A DNA stretch of 64,000 nucleotides from Burkholderia sp. Ax-1724 (lineage in GTDB: Bacteria > Pseudomonadota > Gammaproteobacteria > Burkholderiales > Burkholderiaceae): NCBI RefSeq assembly GCF_011752995.1, contig NZ_VWWL01000014.1, forward strand, positions 62,001 through 126,000. The letters are read 5' to 3'. Position numbers and translations under genes: made by a program. This document shows positions 34,308 through 42,706 of the stretch, piece by piece. The notes under the pieces were generated by a model. It was given only the letters and a program-made list of their open reading frames with translations, had not been told where the DNA came from and did not search any database. Position 1 is the stretch's first letter; each line of letters opens with the position of its first letter.

Positions 34308-34985
34308 TTATCTGGCCTCGCCGACGCGTCGCAGTGCGGCATTCAACGCGGCACGCGCACTGTCGAGCGGCCGCTTGCCGTTGCTCGCCTCGCTCGCGAG
34401 ATAAGCGGCCGGCGCCATCCACGGATGAGCAAATGCGACGACCGTTGCGCCCGCCGCATACGCGTCAGCGGCAGCCGATGAGATAGCCGCAAAGCAGCCG
34501 TTCATATTGCCGCTTTTGAACAGCGTCCAAACCAGCGGGGTATGTACGATTTCCACCGCGATTTCCGTCGACGCGGCGCTTTCGCTCGCATACTGCGTGA
34601 AAAGCTTGCGATTGGATTCGAGCGCGGCTTCGGCCGCGCATAACACGGCGATCTTGCCATTTGGCCCGGCCGATTCGGCGGCCCATGCAGCCAGTGCGGC
34701 ATCTGTTCTGACGACAGGCACTGGCGCATTGCCGATTTCGGCAACCGCGGGCCCCAGCGTCGCGCAAGTCAGAATCACGGCATCGGCATTGGCCGCGAGG
34801 TCGAGAAGCGTACGGCACGTTTGCGCTTTTACATCGGCAGAGAATGTGCCGGCCCGCTCGACTGCTTCGCGAAGATCCGCGCGTACGAGATGCTGAAGAT
34901 CGTCCGGCCGTAAACCGAGTTCCGTGGCTGCCTGTTCGAATACCTGTCTATTACTGTCTATCGTGTGCAGAAAGGAAATGCGCAT
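34308..34985 (-). CDS. Aspartate/glutamate racemase-superfamily protein
   Basis: This 225-residue protein has the two-domain Asp/Glu racemase fold, with MRISFLHTIDSN at the start and the first catalytic cysteine region ILTCATLGPAVAEI at about residue 72. The second conserved cysteine is not present: the matching segment reads TVVAFAHPWMAPAA. One-cysteine members include arylmalonate decarboxylase-like enzymes, so the activity is probably not simple two-base racemisation. ATG 34985 follows GGAG. It converges on the sugar operon and stands alone. The substrate is unknown. Confidence 0.75.
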   Translation of the reverse strand: MRISFLHTIDSNRQVFEQAATELGLRPDDLQHLVRADLREAVERAGTFSADVKAQTCRTLLDLAANADAVILTCATLGPAVAEIGNAPVPVVRTDAALAAWAAESAGPNGKIAVLCAAEAALESNRKLFTQYASESAASTEIAVEIVHTPLVWTLFKSGNMNGCFAAISSAAADAYAAGATVVAFAHPWMAPAAYLASEASNGKRPLDSARAALNAALRRVGEAR

Positions 34986-35201
34986 GGCTTTGAGCTCCGG
35001 TGATGTGCCCGAGTCGAATGGCGCGTCGGGTTTATTGCATTCGTACACATTGTTCCGATGCCGCATTTCCTTAGCAAGGCAACATCGCCTACTGGTATGA
35101 CTGCTACCCCCTTCGTCCGCAAACCGGCGGAAAACGGCCGGCGAGCCTGCGAATAACAAGGCCGGCCTTCTCGCGAAGGCCGGCCGGCTCACCTAAGCCG
35201 C

Positions 35202-37397
35202 TCAGGCCGGGTCAGCGTACTTCAGTGTCCACGTGAACGTGCGGTTGGCGCCGCCCGTCAGCGCGAACGGCTGGGTCTTACACACGAAATTGGAATGTAG
35301 CTGTCCAATCGGCGTGGTCGACAACGGATTGGTCGTCCCGTTCACGGTGTCGAATTGCGACAGCGCGCAATTGTCGAAACCGGTAGTGGCGTAATTGGTG
35401 GCGGGGCTATTCGTGTAGTTGACCGAGAAGCCGTCGCCGCCCGCGGTGGTGTTCTGGAAATCCGCGAAAGACGAGAAGTCCGTTTCCACCGACAGGTTGC
35501 CCGTCAACGTGCCCGAATTCAGCGTATCGCTGCGCGTGATCGTGCCGTGGCTGAAGGTCACGATCGTATGCACCTGCAGATCCAGATCTGTCGTGTACAG
35601 CGCGTTTTTCGCGGCTTGCCTGAATTTCGCTGTGTCGAACGTGACGACGACTTCGCCGTTATTTTCCTGCACGTTCAGGTTCTTGTAGTACGTGACGGGA
35701 ATATAGGTTTTGCCGTTATACGACACCTGCGGAATCAGCAACGCGTAGGCGAGGTCGGTCGTGCCGTACGCGAGTTGATCCGAAGACGGCACCGGATAGT
35801 ACGGTGTGTACGAGTTGTAGTCGGGCGCCTGGCTCAGGTTGAAGTTGATGACGCGCTTGCCGTCGCGAACCGTGATGAGCGCCGCGCTATACGGATGCGC
35901 GGTATCGGTCGGCTGGTTGTACCAGGTCAGCGTGTAATGCGGCTTCGTGTTGAGATAGGTTTGCATGTCGGTATCGGGAAGCGGTGCCTTGCCGTTGAAG
36001 CCGAGTTTGTCCCACCATGCGTTGACGTACATGAACTGATGCAGCAGGCTGAAGTTTTCGCCCATCACGCGCGGCTTGCCGCGATACGAGTCGGTGCCCC
36101 GGCCCTTGACCCACATGTTCACCGACGGCGTTGGCAAGGTCGGGTCGTACCAGAAGTTGCTGTAGCGATAAGCCGCCTTGTAGATGTACGAGTAGGCCAC
36201 CTGCATTTCCTGCGGCGTGAGGACGCCCACATTGGCCGCCGCGGTCAGCACTTCCATGAATGCCGTATCGCCGTACGGGCCGATCGAGCGGCCGTAGTTG
36301 AAGCCCTGGCCGTTCGTATTGAGCTGCGGAAGAATGAGATCGACCGAGTTGCGCAGATACTGCTTCAGCTCCGGCGTCAGATTGGCCTCGTTACCCATTT
36401 CCAGCGTGCGCTCGGTCACTTCGCCGATCAGCAGCGTGCTGTAGCGGTCGTAGCGCGCCTGGTCGTAATAAGTCGTGTGCGTGTTCGAGGCTTCGTCGGA
36501 GAAGCCGCCCGTCGAGTCGTTGCGGATATGTTTCGTGAGCGTGTAGAGCAGTGCGTCGCGCGCGCCCATTGTGGCGACGGTCGGGTCGGTCGTTGAAGAA
36601 AACGTCGGATTGCTCCAGCCGAGTTTCTGGCGCAGCCCCGCGATACCGTACGACACCGCGTAGTAGTTCTGCGCGGTATTGAGCGAGGCGACGTCAATCG
36701 GGGTGCCGGCGGCCGGGCAGGTATTCTTTTGCCCGCTCGCGTCGGGGCCGAACATGTCGCAGAAGGTCAGGCGGTTTTGCAGCGTGGTCAGCATCGCGTC
36801 GCTGAACACTTCGTGCAGCATGCCATGCGCGTTGAAATTGTTGAGCGCGACGAGATAGTAGTACTCGCCCCAGGACGTATTCGCATACGTGTAATTGGCG
36901 CCCGTCATTTGCGTCATCATCGCGGTCGTGATCTTCTGATACGTCGCCAGATAATCCGCATAGGCCGGATCACCCTTCGTCTTCATATCGATCAGAATCC
37001 ACGACAGGCCGAGCGCGAGCTTGCCGGGCAGGAATTTGTCGCCGGTGTTCGTATCGAGTACGTGAACCGGGTTGCCGTCGCCGAGATCCATGACCACTTG
37101 CGTGAAATCGGGCGATTTCCGGATCAGATCGAATAGCGCGCGCATCTGGCCCATCATCGTGATCGGAATGCCGGCGCCATCCGGCACGCTGGTGTCGGCC
37201 TGACCGTAGACGATGCCGTGCAGCGAAATCGCGCCGTTTTGGGACGGATCGGGCGTGGGCGTCGTGGTGGACGGCGAACTCGGGGAGCTGGGCGCAGCGG
37301 GCGAACTGTCGTTCGTGCTGCCGCCACAGGCGGTGATCAACAGGGCGGTGGCGGCACTGAGAGTAAGCGCAAGCGTGGTTTTCTTCGGTGAAAGCAT
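35202..37397 (-). CDS. Large lipoprotein, possible (alpha/alpha)-barrel polysaccharide-active protein
   Basis: The 731-residue product has a lipoprotein signal (LLITAC, cysteine 24), a Ser/Pro/Thr linker (about 27-53) and a long extracytoplasmic region. The first half is helical with aromatic-rich segments (YTYANTSWGEYYYLVALNNF, FNYGRSIGPYGDTAFMEVLTAAANVG), the second half beta-rich (HTIVTFSHGTITRSDTLNSGTL). This toroid-plus-beta-sandwich layout recalls heparinase- or chondroitinase-like lyases, but I do not recognise the exact family. ATG 37397 follows TGGAGA. It is isolated, with 800 bp of AT-richer DNA upstream. Confidence 0.75.
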   Translation of the reverse strand: MLSPKKTTLALTLSAATALLITACGGSTNDSSPAAPSSPSSPSTTTPTPDPSQNGAISLHGIVYGQADTSVPDGAGIPITMMGQMRALFDLIRKSPDFTQVVMDLGDGNPVHVLDTNTGDKFLPGKLALGLSWILIDMKTKGDPAYADYLATYQKITTAMMTQMTGANYTYANTSWGEYYYLVALNNFNAHGMLHEVFSDAMLTTLQNRLTFCDMFGPDASGQKNTCPAAGTPIDVASLNTAQNYYAVSYGIAGLRQKLGWSNPTFSSTTDPTVATMGARDALLYTLTKHIRNDSTGGFSDEASNTHTTYYDQARYDRYSTLLIGEVTERTLEMGNEANLTPELKQYLRNSVDLILPQLNTNGQGFNYGRSIGPYGDTAFMEVLTAAANVGVLTPQEMQVAYSYIYKAAYRYSNFWYDPTLPTPSVNMWVKGRGTDSYRGKPRVMGENFSLLHQFMYVNAWWDKLGFNGKAPLPDTDMQTYLNTKPHYTLTWYNQPTDTAHPYSAALITVRDGKRVINFNLSQAPDYNSYTPYYPVPSSDQLAYGTTDLAYALLIPQVSYNGKTYIPVTYYKNLNVQENNGEVVVTFDTAKFRQAAKNALYTTDLDLQVHTIVTFSHGTITRSDTLNSGTLTGNLSVETDFSSFADFQNTTAGGDGFSVNYTNSPATNYATTGFDNCALSQFDTVNGTTNPLSTTPIGQLHSNFVCKTQPFALTGGANRTFTWTLKYADPA

Positions 37398-38197
37398 GTC
37401 GTCTCCAGATTTTGATTTGATGGTGCGGATTCAATTGCTGGTTTTTAATGGTTTTTTATTTTCATCCCCTGGTCGGATTAATGAATTAAGTGATTTTTAA
37501 AATCTCGCCGGTACGGGTTTTAAAAAATACTAAACATCAGTCGTCATATAACTAAAATCAATAGGCAAAAAGATGCCCGTGCAGCGGGGCGAGTAATGCT
37601 CCCGTTGCGTGGCATTTTTACCAGTCTTCTTTCCTTGCCTGGCGGGCGTCTCCTGGATGGATCGCTGCTGTGCGCAGCATGAAGATTACGGTAACGCGTG
37701 TTTTCTTGTTACAGAAACATTCGTAAGTCATAGGAGATCATATCTCAAAGAAGATTGCAAGCAGTCGAAATGACGCTGAAGGCATAACTGGGCGCGCCTG
37801 AATCCGCGATGAATGGCCGTTTGCTGCTTCTAAATGGGTCTTTTGAATGCCGTTTTTAGTGGGCTTTCGTCGTCGATTATCAAAGGCGATTTATTGTGCT
37901 TGATATCGTTAGTCTTCCGAAGCTTTGTGTCCTGTGCTCTGATGTCGCGTTGCTTTCGTGCGGATGCTGTTTTGCTTCGAAAATGATTACAGGTAGGTGT
38001 TCTTGCTCGCATCGAGGATCTGAAGTTAAACGTTTTCCTTGTCTCTGCGGCCTGAAAATCGACGCCGAAAATTATCCGGGATTACTGAATATCTGTGGCG
38101 TCCGGCGCGCTGTTCTGAGCGATTGCCGGCGGCTTGAGCCACCCATCGGCTAAGATACGGCCCGCCTCGCATTTTTTAGAAAAAAGGAGTGGTTTCG
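37398..38197. other. AT-richer gene-free stretch with a terminator-like hairpin (37573-37620)
   Basis: No believable protein gene is present in these 800 bp, which are clearly less GC-rich than the surroundings. At 37573-37615 an imperfect inverted repeat (ATGCCCGTGCAGCGGG and CCCGTTGCGTGGCAT) is flanked by T runs on both strands, like a bidirectional terminator. The right end holds the AAAGGAG ribosome site of the next gene. A small RNA or a long regulatory leader for the lipoprotein gene is possible. Confidence 0.45.
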
Positions 38198-38530
38198 ATG
38201 TTCCAACCAAGCAACGTATTCAAGGAAAATCTTGCGCAGATGCCTGCGATCGACGGCATCGCGCGCATCGATCTGGTCGACGGCAAGGGCACCGTGGTCG
38301 CCAGCATCGAGAACAAGCCGGGCAAGCAGGGCTCGCTCGCGGTCTACAACTATCTGCATGCCACGTTCGGTGCGCTGGACTCCAAGGCAGCCGAATACGG
38401 CCTCGCGCTCTTCGCCGAACATACGGCCGACGCGCGCAACCGTCCGGGCGCGCACCCGAGCGTCGATCATCTGCTCGCCATCGCGGCTGGCGCCGAGGCC
38501 CTGCGTATCGACGTTGTCGCGGCGGCCTGA
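38198..38530 (+). CDS. DUF2322 family protein
   Basis: This 110-residue protein matches DUF2322: MFQPSNVFKENLAQMPAIDGIARIDLVDGKG, ENKPGKQGSLAVYNYLH and FAEHTADARNRPGAHPSVDHLL. No function is established for the family. It is soluble, without signal or membrane segments. ATG 38198 follows a perfect AAAGGAG. It is the first of four small plus-strand genes ending at 39618, though the gaps allow separate transcripts. Confidence 0.85.
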   Translation: MFQPSNVFKENLAQMPAIDGIARIDLVDGKGTVVASIENKPGKQGSLAVYNYLHATFGALDSKAAEYGLALFAEHTADARNRPGAHPSVDHLLAIAAGAEALRIDVVAAA

Positions 38531-38556
38531 GGCTGCCTGAAGTTCTCTGAAAGCGT

Positions 38557-38583
38557 ACGGCAGGTTAGACGTTTTCCTGCCGT
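38557..38583 (+). terminator. Hairpin after the DUF2322 gene
   Basis: ACGGCAGG (38557-38564) and CCTGCCGT (38576-38583) pair perfectly around an 11-base loop, 26 bases after the DUF2322 stop. The following T content is modest, so termination is likely but incomplete. Confidence 0.45.
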
Positions 38584-38783
38584 TGCCGTGAGTTTTCCGC
38601 AAGCTCCGATGCGCCCGCGAACGGGATTCGCGGCCTGTCGGGCCCTTATTTAAGTAAAAACCCTGATTTTTTCGATCGCAGTGGATTGGCTTCACAATCG
38701 GCTTCTATTCGACGAATTGAAAAGCCGGCGGCCGGCGCACACTGGGTTCGTGCCATTCGCGTTCACTGCGCCAGGAGTGTCAG

Positions 38784-39074
38784 ATGTCTTCCCGCCACGA
38801 TAAAAGCCGTCAATTCGAAGCCGGCCTGCCGGAATTTGCCACCCCGGAGCGGGGCAGCCCGTTGTCCGGTCCCGATGCGGAGATCATGCGAGAGTTGCAG
38901 CACCGCTCCGAAGCCGTATTGCGCCTGGCGACCGAAACCCACGCCGCCGTTGCGCGCAGCGACGCGGCCGGCGCCGAGTTCGCGCGCCGATCGCTTGCAA
39001 CGCAGTTGACGCTGACGACCGGCCTGATCGACGAACTGCTGTTCGGCGAGTCAGGCGAGTCCGTGCTGCATTGA
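38784..39074 (+). CDS. Small hypothetical protein
   Basis: The 96-residue product starts at ATG 38784 after CAGGAG. The first 30 residues are polar and probably disordered; the rest is helical (AEIMRELQHRSEAVLRLATETHAAVARSD ... LATQLTLTTGLIDELLFGESG). No family is recognised. It precedes a tiny membrane protein gene by 61 bp. Confidence 0.65.
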   Translation: MSSRHDKSRQFEAGLPEFATPERGSPLSGPDAEIMRELQHRSEAVLRLATETHAAVARSDAAGAEFARRSLATQLTLTTGLIDELLFGESGESVLH

Positions 39075-39135
39075 CGGCTTCAGCACATCCGGTACTTCGG
39101 TATTAACCCGCACTCCCCATTCTCCGGAGACTGAC

Positions 39136-39279
39136 ATGAGCGCTCTGACGGTAGTTCTTTGCATCTGGGCGATGCTGGCTTTTTGCGCGATCCTGTTCAT
39201 TCGCGGCGCGAGTCCGCGTATCGAGCCCGTGGCGAAAGAGCCGGGCCGCCGTCCCTCGCGCTATTCGATTGCCGAGTAA
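39136..39279 (+). CDS. Very small single-span membrane protein
   Basis: A 47-residue frame begins at ATG 39136 after CCGGAGA and reads MSALTVVLCIWAMLAFCAIL, then FIRGASPRIEPVAKEPGRRP and SRYSIAE. The first 22 residues form one membrane helix with two cysteines; the rest is a short basic tail. Good ribosome site, sensible composition and position within a run of small genes support it. The function is unknown. Confidence 0.6.
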   Translation: MSALTVVLCIWAMLAFCAILFIRGASPRIEPVAKEPGRRPSRYSIAE

Positions 39280-39390
39280 TTTCACCCGGTCAATCACAGC
39301 CGGTCAACGGCGTCGAACCAACGGGGTAACATGAAGTGCGGAGCGCTTGTGCTGAACGGCGCTGCCGATGTTGCCACCGGAGGTTCTCGC

Positions 39391-39618
39391 ATGGACACAC
39401 ATTCGATTCTCGGCATGATGCATGCCGAAGAGGCTTTGCTGGTCTCCATCGTGCGCTCGCTGCCAGCGGACATCCGGCGCAAGATCGCCAATGACTTTCA
39501 CGAGCAGGCGCAACTCGCCGAAACCTCGCATCTGAATCCGACGACGAACCGCGAAGCGGGCGACGCGTTCAAGGCGCATGTCCGTCGTCTGTCGAACATG
39601 CTTGCTTCGTTATCTTGA
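39391..39618 (+). CDS. Small hypothetical helical protein
   Basis: The 75-residue product (MDTHSILGMMHAEEALLVSI, then VRSLPADIRRKIANDFHEQAQLAE) is entirely helical and polar, without signal or membrane segments. ATG 39391 follows GGAGG, and this start is preferred to an upstream ATG at 39331 without a ribosome site. It is the last of the four small genes and is followed by a strong hairpin. I do not recognise the family. Confidence 0.65.
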   Translation: MDTHSILGMMHAEEALLVSIVRSLPADIRRKIANDFHEQAQLAETSHLNPTTNREAGDAFKAHVRRLSNMLASLS

Positions 39619-39642
39619 CTAAATGCACCGAATGCAATGAAT

Positions 39643-39672
39643 GAGGCGAAGGCGCGCATGCGCGCCGGCCTC
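39643..39672. terminator. GC-rich hairpin after the small-gene run
   Basis: A perfect 16-bp palindrome GGCGCGCATGCGCGCC (39651-39666) is enclosed by outer arms GAGGC / GCCTC. It lies 24 bases past the last small gene. No T run follows, so it may stabilise the mRNA end or act only weakly as terminator. Confidence 0.45.
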
Positions 39673-39904
39673 GTTCGCGTGAATGGCTTTCGGTGCAATG
39701 GTCTGCAAGGCCCGGGCGATGCCGTCCCAGGTGGCGCTTTGCGCACCTGCTTATTGGGGGCAGCTTAAGCCTGACTTAAGAAAGCATCCATAGGCTTCCA
39801 GCAGCCTCATGCAGCGTCTCGCGCAGTACCCGGAGATGCTGTTCCAACGAAACCGCCGTGCATGCCTCTCGCGCCTGCGACGGTCGACCGCTTAGCCTTA
39901 GTCA

Positions 39905-40933
39905 ATGCCTCTATCCGTAGCCCGCATCCTGCCGGGGCGCGCCAGCAAAATCATTGTTGTATGTGCAATGAGCTCGGTGTGCGCGGCGTACCTGATGACT
40001 CACGACCATGCCGCGCGCAACGACGAACCCGACGTCTTGCTGGTGAGCAAGGATTCGACGACCGCCGCCGCGCGTTTACCGGCGACGACTGCACCGATTC
40101 CGCAACTGCTCGCGTTCACCGTTAAAAAGGCGCCGATCGAACGCAACTTCGCGGCGGCCACGCAAAGCCTCGGCGTCGATGTCGGCACCACGGCGATTCT
40201 GGTCCGTGCGTTCCATAACGAACTCGACCTGACGCGCGACCCGCAACCGGGCGACCAGGTGAGCGCGGTGTTCGACAACAACGGCGGTGGCGACAAAGCC
40301 GACGCCACGCAGGGCAACGGCGGGAGTGCTTCCATCGTGTCCGCGCGCGAACCGCTCGCGGTTCGCATCGTGCGCGGATCGGCCACGCACGACGTGTTTC
40401 TGTACAAGGACCTGCACGGCCAGCCGCTCTATTACACGAAAGACGGCGCGAGCACGAAGCCCGCCTTCGATCGATATCCGCTGGCTTTCACGCGCGTGTC
40501 ATCCGGTTTTTCGTTGCGCCGCTTCGATCCGGTCGCACATCGTTGGCAAAGTCATAACGGTGTCGATCTCGCCGCGCCTCCCGGCACGCCCGTGCATGCG
40601 ACGGCGCGAGGCGTGATCCGCTTTATCGGCCGTCAGACCGGTTACGGCAAAGTCGTCGTTATCGAGAATCCCGCACCGTATTCGACGACGTTCGCGCATT
40701 TGTCGCGTTTTGCGAAAGGGCTGCGGCGCGGCAGTCATGTCGCGCGTAATCAGGTGATCGGCTATGTCGGCGAGACCGGTTGGGCGACCGGGCCGCATCT
40801 GCATTACGAGGTGCACGTCGACAATGTGCCGCAAGACCCGTTGACGGTCGGACTGCCGGAGAAAACGCCGCTGCGCGCCGGGGAGTTGCAGCAATTCGAG
40901 GCCCGCGTTGCGCAATTGACGGCGCTGCTATGA
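39905..40933 (+). CDS. M23-family metallopeptidase (peptidoglycan endopeptidase)
   Basis: The 342-residue enzyme is a LytM/M23 zinc endopeptidase, expected to cut peptidoglycan cross-links in the periplasm. The zinc ligands are H217 and D221 (HNGVD) and H300 in the catalytic H298-x-H300 (PHLHYEVHV). One N-terminal membrane anchor or signal lies at about 12-30. A region like the OapA/LysM-like N-domain of MepM relatives precedes the catalytic part (about 70-210). ATG 39905 has no clear ribosome site, so the exact start is uncertain. It stands alone. Confidence 0.88.
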   Translation: MPLSVARILPGRASKIIVVCAMSSVCAAYLMTHDHAARNDEPDVLLVSKDSTTAAARLPATTAPIPQLLAFTVKKAPIERNFAAATQSLGVDVGTTAILVRAFHNELDLTRDPQPGDQVSAVFDNNGGGDKADATQGNGGSASIVSAREPLAVRIVRGSATHDVFLYKDLHGQPLYYTKDGASTKPAFDRYPLAFTRVSSGFSLRRFDPVAHRWQSHNGVDLAAPPGTPVHATARGVIRFIGRQTGYGKVVVIENPAPYSTTFAHLSRFAKGLRRGSHVARNQVIGYVGETGWATGPHLHYEVHVDNVPQDPLTVGLPEKTPLRAGELQQFEARVAQLTALL

Positions 40934-41405
40934 AACGGGAATGGCCGCTGTCCGGGTTCGGTTTCAGCTTTGCGACACGCCGGTCCGTGCCAGGTAATCG
41001 CTACTCCGTCTCGTAACGCGCAGGCAATTCTGACCGGAGTACCCGGCAAACCTTTGCCGCTCAACATCGATACGGGTTTTCCCGCGCGCCTCGAATCAAT
41101 GCAGGCCGACGCGCGCGACGGCATCGCTGCACCATGGTGGTGTCTCAATTCCGACTCATCGCGTGCGATCGGGCCCACGCGATACGCGCTGCGAAAGCTC
41201 AGATCATTTGCCGGCAAGGTTTGCAGCATCATGGCACGGCCGTTGCAATAAGAGCGGCACAAGAACCAGATACGCTGCAACCGGCAAGCACGTAGTGAAT
41301 AACAGCCGACAGCAGCACATGTCTTCGTGATTCGCGTTCGGGGAGATTGACGCGTCTTGCGAGGGGCGGCGGGGCCAACTCAGGGCGGATGTCAATAAAC
41401 AACGA

Positions 41406-41441
41406 CGCGAGTGAGCGATGCGAAAGCATCGGTCACTCGCG
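41406..41441. repeat. Long hairpin with GAAA tetraloop
   Basis: CGCGAGTGA-G-CGATGC and GCATCG-G-TCACTCGCG pair over 15 base pairs with one G-G mismatch around a GAAA loop closed by C-G, an exceptionally stable shape in RNA. No T run follows, so a terminator is less likely than a structural RNA element, an mRNA processing signal or a decayed repeat element. Confidence 0.6.
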
Positions 41442-41501
41442 ATCATGACAACGTGAAGCGATGACCTCGCCACTTTTTACGTCCTCGTGGACGGAGTCGA
41501 A

Positions 41502-41523
41502 TTTACCGTAAGTTCACGGTAAA
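41502..41523. promoter_or_regulatory. 22-bp dyad, probable operator
   Basis: TTTACCGT-aagttc-ACGGTAAA has perfect 8-bp arms and a 6-base spacer, the geometry of a dimeric helix-turn-helix regulator site. It is 222 bp upstream of the sterol-desaturase-like gene and is the only AT-rich dyad in the gap. The regulator is unknown. Confidence 0.5.
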
Positions 41524-41745
41524 GCATCGGCGCGATGCCGCCGATTCGTGGGGCTGGCGCTTGCGTGCCGGCCGGCAGGCTGCGAAGATCACGCTAACGC
41601 TCCTGCCGTTCCCGACTCTCCGGTGTGCGTGCTTCCTGTTTGCGATGGTTCGAACTGCTCATGTTGAGCCGTAGCAAGCCGTTCACGCGAATGCGCGCGC
41701 AGGAGCCGTCAATACACGGTATGCATCGTCCGCCCGGGGAATTCC

Positions 41746-42612
41746 ATGTTCGCGTCGATCCCGTTTCCTGAATTGCTGCACCACGCGAGCCTCTGGCTGA
41801 AAGCCTACGCACTCGCGCTGCTGACGATGGGCATCGGTGCATGGCTCGAGCGCCGCTGGCCGGCCGCGTTGCTGCAATCGCGCGCGGGGCAACGGTTGAA
41901 CATGGCGTACGCGGGAGTGTATCTGGCGCTTGTCGAGGCCGCGAAGCCGCTCGCGGCAGCGGCCAGTGTCGCGATCGTGAATGCGTTCGGCGGCGGCATG
42001 GTGGTGCTCGTGTCGCAAGGGTGGGGCGCGCTGGCGTCGTTCGTGATCGTGCTGCTGACAATCGATCTGCTCGAATACGCGTTTCATCGCCTGCAGCACA
42101 CGTGGCCTGTGTTGTGGAAGCTGCATTCGCTGCACCATAGCGCGGTGGATTTCAACGTGACGATCACGCTGCGGCATCACTGGCTCGAAGTACTGATTAA
42201 GGGCTGCCTGCTTTATCCGATCGTCGGCGTGCTGTTCAGGGTCGAACCGTGGATCGTCGGCGCGACCTCGGTCGTGTTCCTCTTTGGCAACTACTTCTCG
42301 CATCTGAATCTGCGCGTGGACCTCGGCCGTTACGTCACGTGGGTCAGCAATCCGCAGTATCACCGTTTGCATCACTCGATCCGCGCGGAGCATCTCAATC
42401 ACAACTTCGCGCAATTGCTGCCGATGTGGGACCACGTATTCGGCACGCGGTGGGTGCCCGCGAAACATGAATGGCCGGTTACGGGTCTCGACGACGGCAC
42501 GCAGCCGCGCTCGCTGCTTGGCGCGTTGAGCTGGCCGTTAGGTGTCCATGCCAGGCGCGAGGCGGTGCCTGTTCGCAAGCCGCTCGCGTTGCTGGACAAG
42601 GAAACGGAATGA
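41746..42612 (+). CDS. Sterol desaturase / fatty acid hydroxylase family membrane protein
   Basis: This 288-residue protein is a membrane-bound di-iron enzyme that hydroxylates or desaturates a lipid. The histidine boxes are intact: H114RLQH118, H127SLHH131 and H206RLHH210, with four to five membrane helices around them. ATG 41746 follows GGGGAA. Bacterial members act on sterol-like lipids, carotenoids, sphingolipids or fatty acids; nothing here singles out the substrate. It converges on the MFS gene. Confidence 0.9.
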   Translation: MFASIPFPELLHHASLWLKAYALALLTMGIGAWLERRWPAALLQSRAGQRLNMAYAGVYLALVEAAKPLAAAASVAIVNAFGGGMVVLVSQGWGALASFVIVLLTIDLLEYAFHRLQHTWPVLWKLHSLHHSAVDFNVTITLRHHWLEVLIKGCLLYPIVGVLFRVEPWIVGATSVVFLFGNYFSHLNLRVDLGRYVTWVSNPQYHRLHHSIRAEHLNHNFAQLLPMWDHVFGTRWVPAKHEWPVTGLDDGTQPRSLLGALSWPLGVHARREAVPVRKPLALLDKETE

Positions 42613-42706
42613 CATTGGCGGCTTGGGAAGCCGCGCGGTGAAGCAACGGTGCAGCGGCTATGTGAATCGGCTATGAAGCGGCGCGGTTGCAAAGCCGGTT
42701 CGCGCG

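Larger units (their letters stand above)
40934..41745. other. Gene-free stretch of 812 bp with structured elements
   Basis: Several open frames occur on both strands, but their translations are arginine- or cysteine-rich, lack ribosome sites and do not look like proteins. A long tetraloop hairpin (41406-41441) and a 22-bp dyad (41502-41523) lie here and are listed separately. The dyad end faces the sterol-desaturase-like gene, whose promoter must be in this region. Confidence 0.5.

Noticed and set aside
37896..38153. An 85-codon cysteine-rich frame in the AT-richer gap
   Set aside because: It begins at a GTG without a well-placed ribosome site, and its scattered cysteines do not form a motif. 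Most likely non-coding.
40970..41251. A 93-codon frame after the M23 peptidase gene
   Set aside because: No ribosome site, no hydrophobic core or motif, and overlapping frames on the other strand look equally random.
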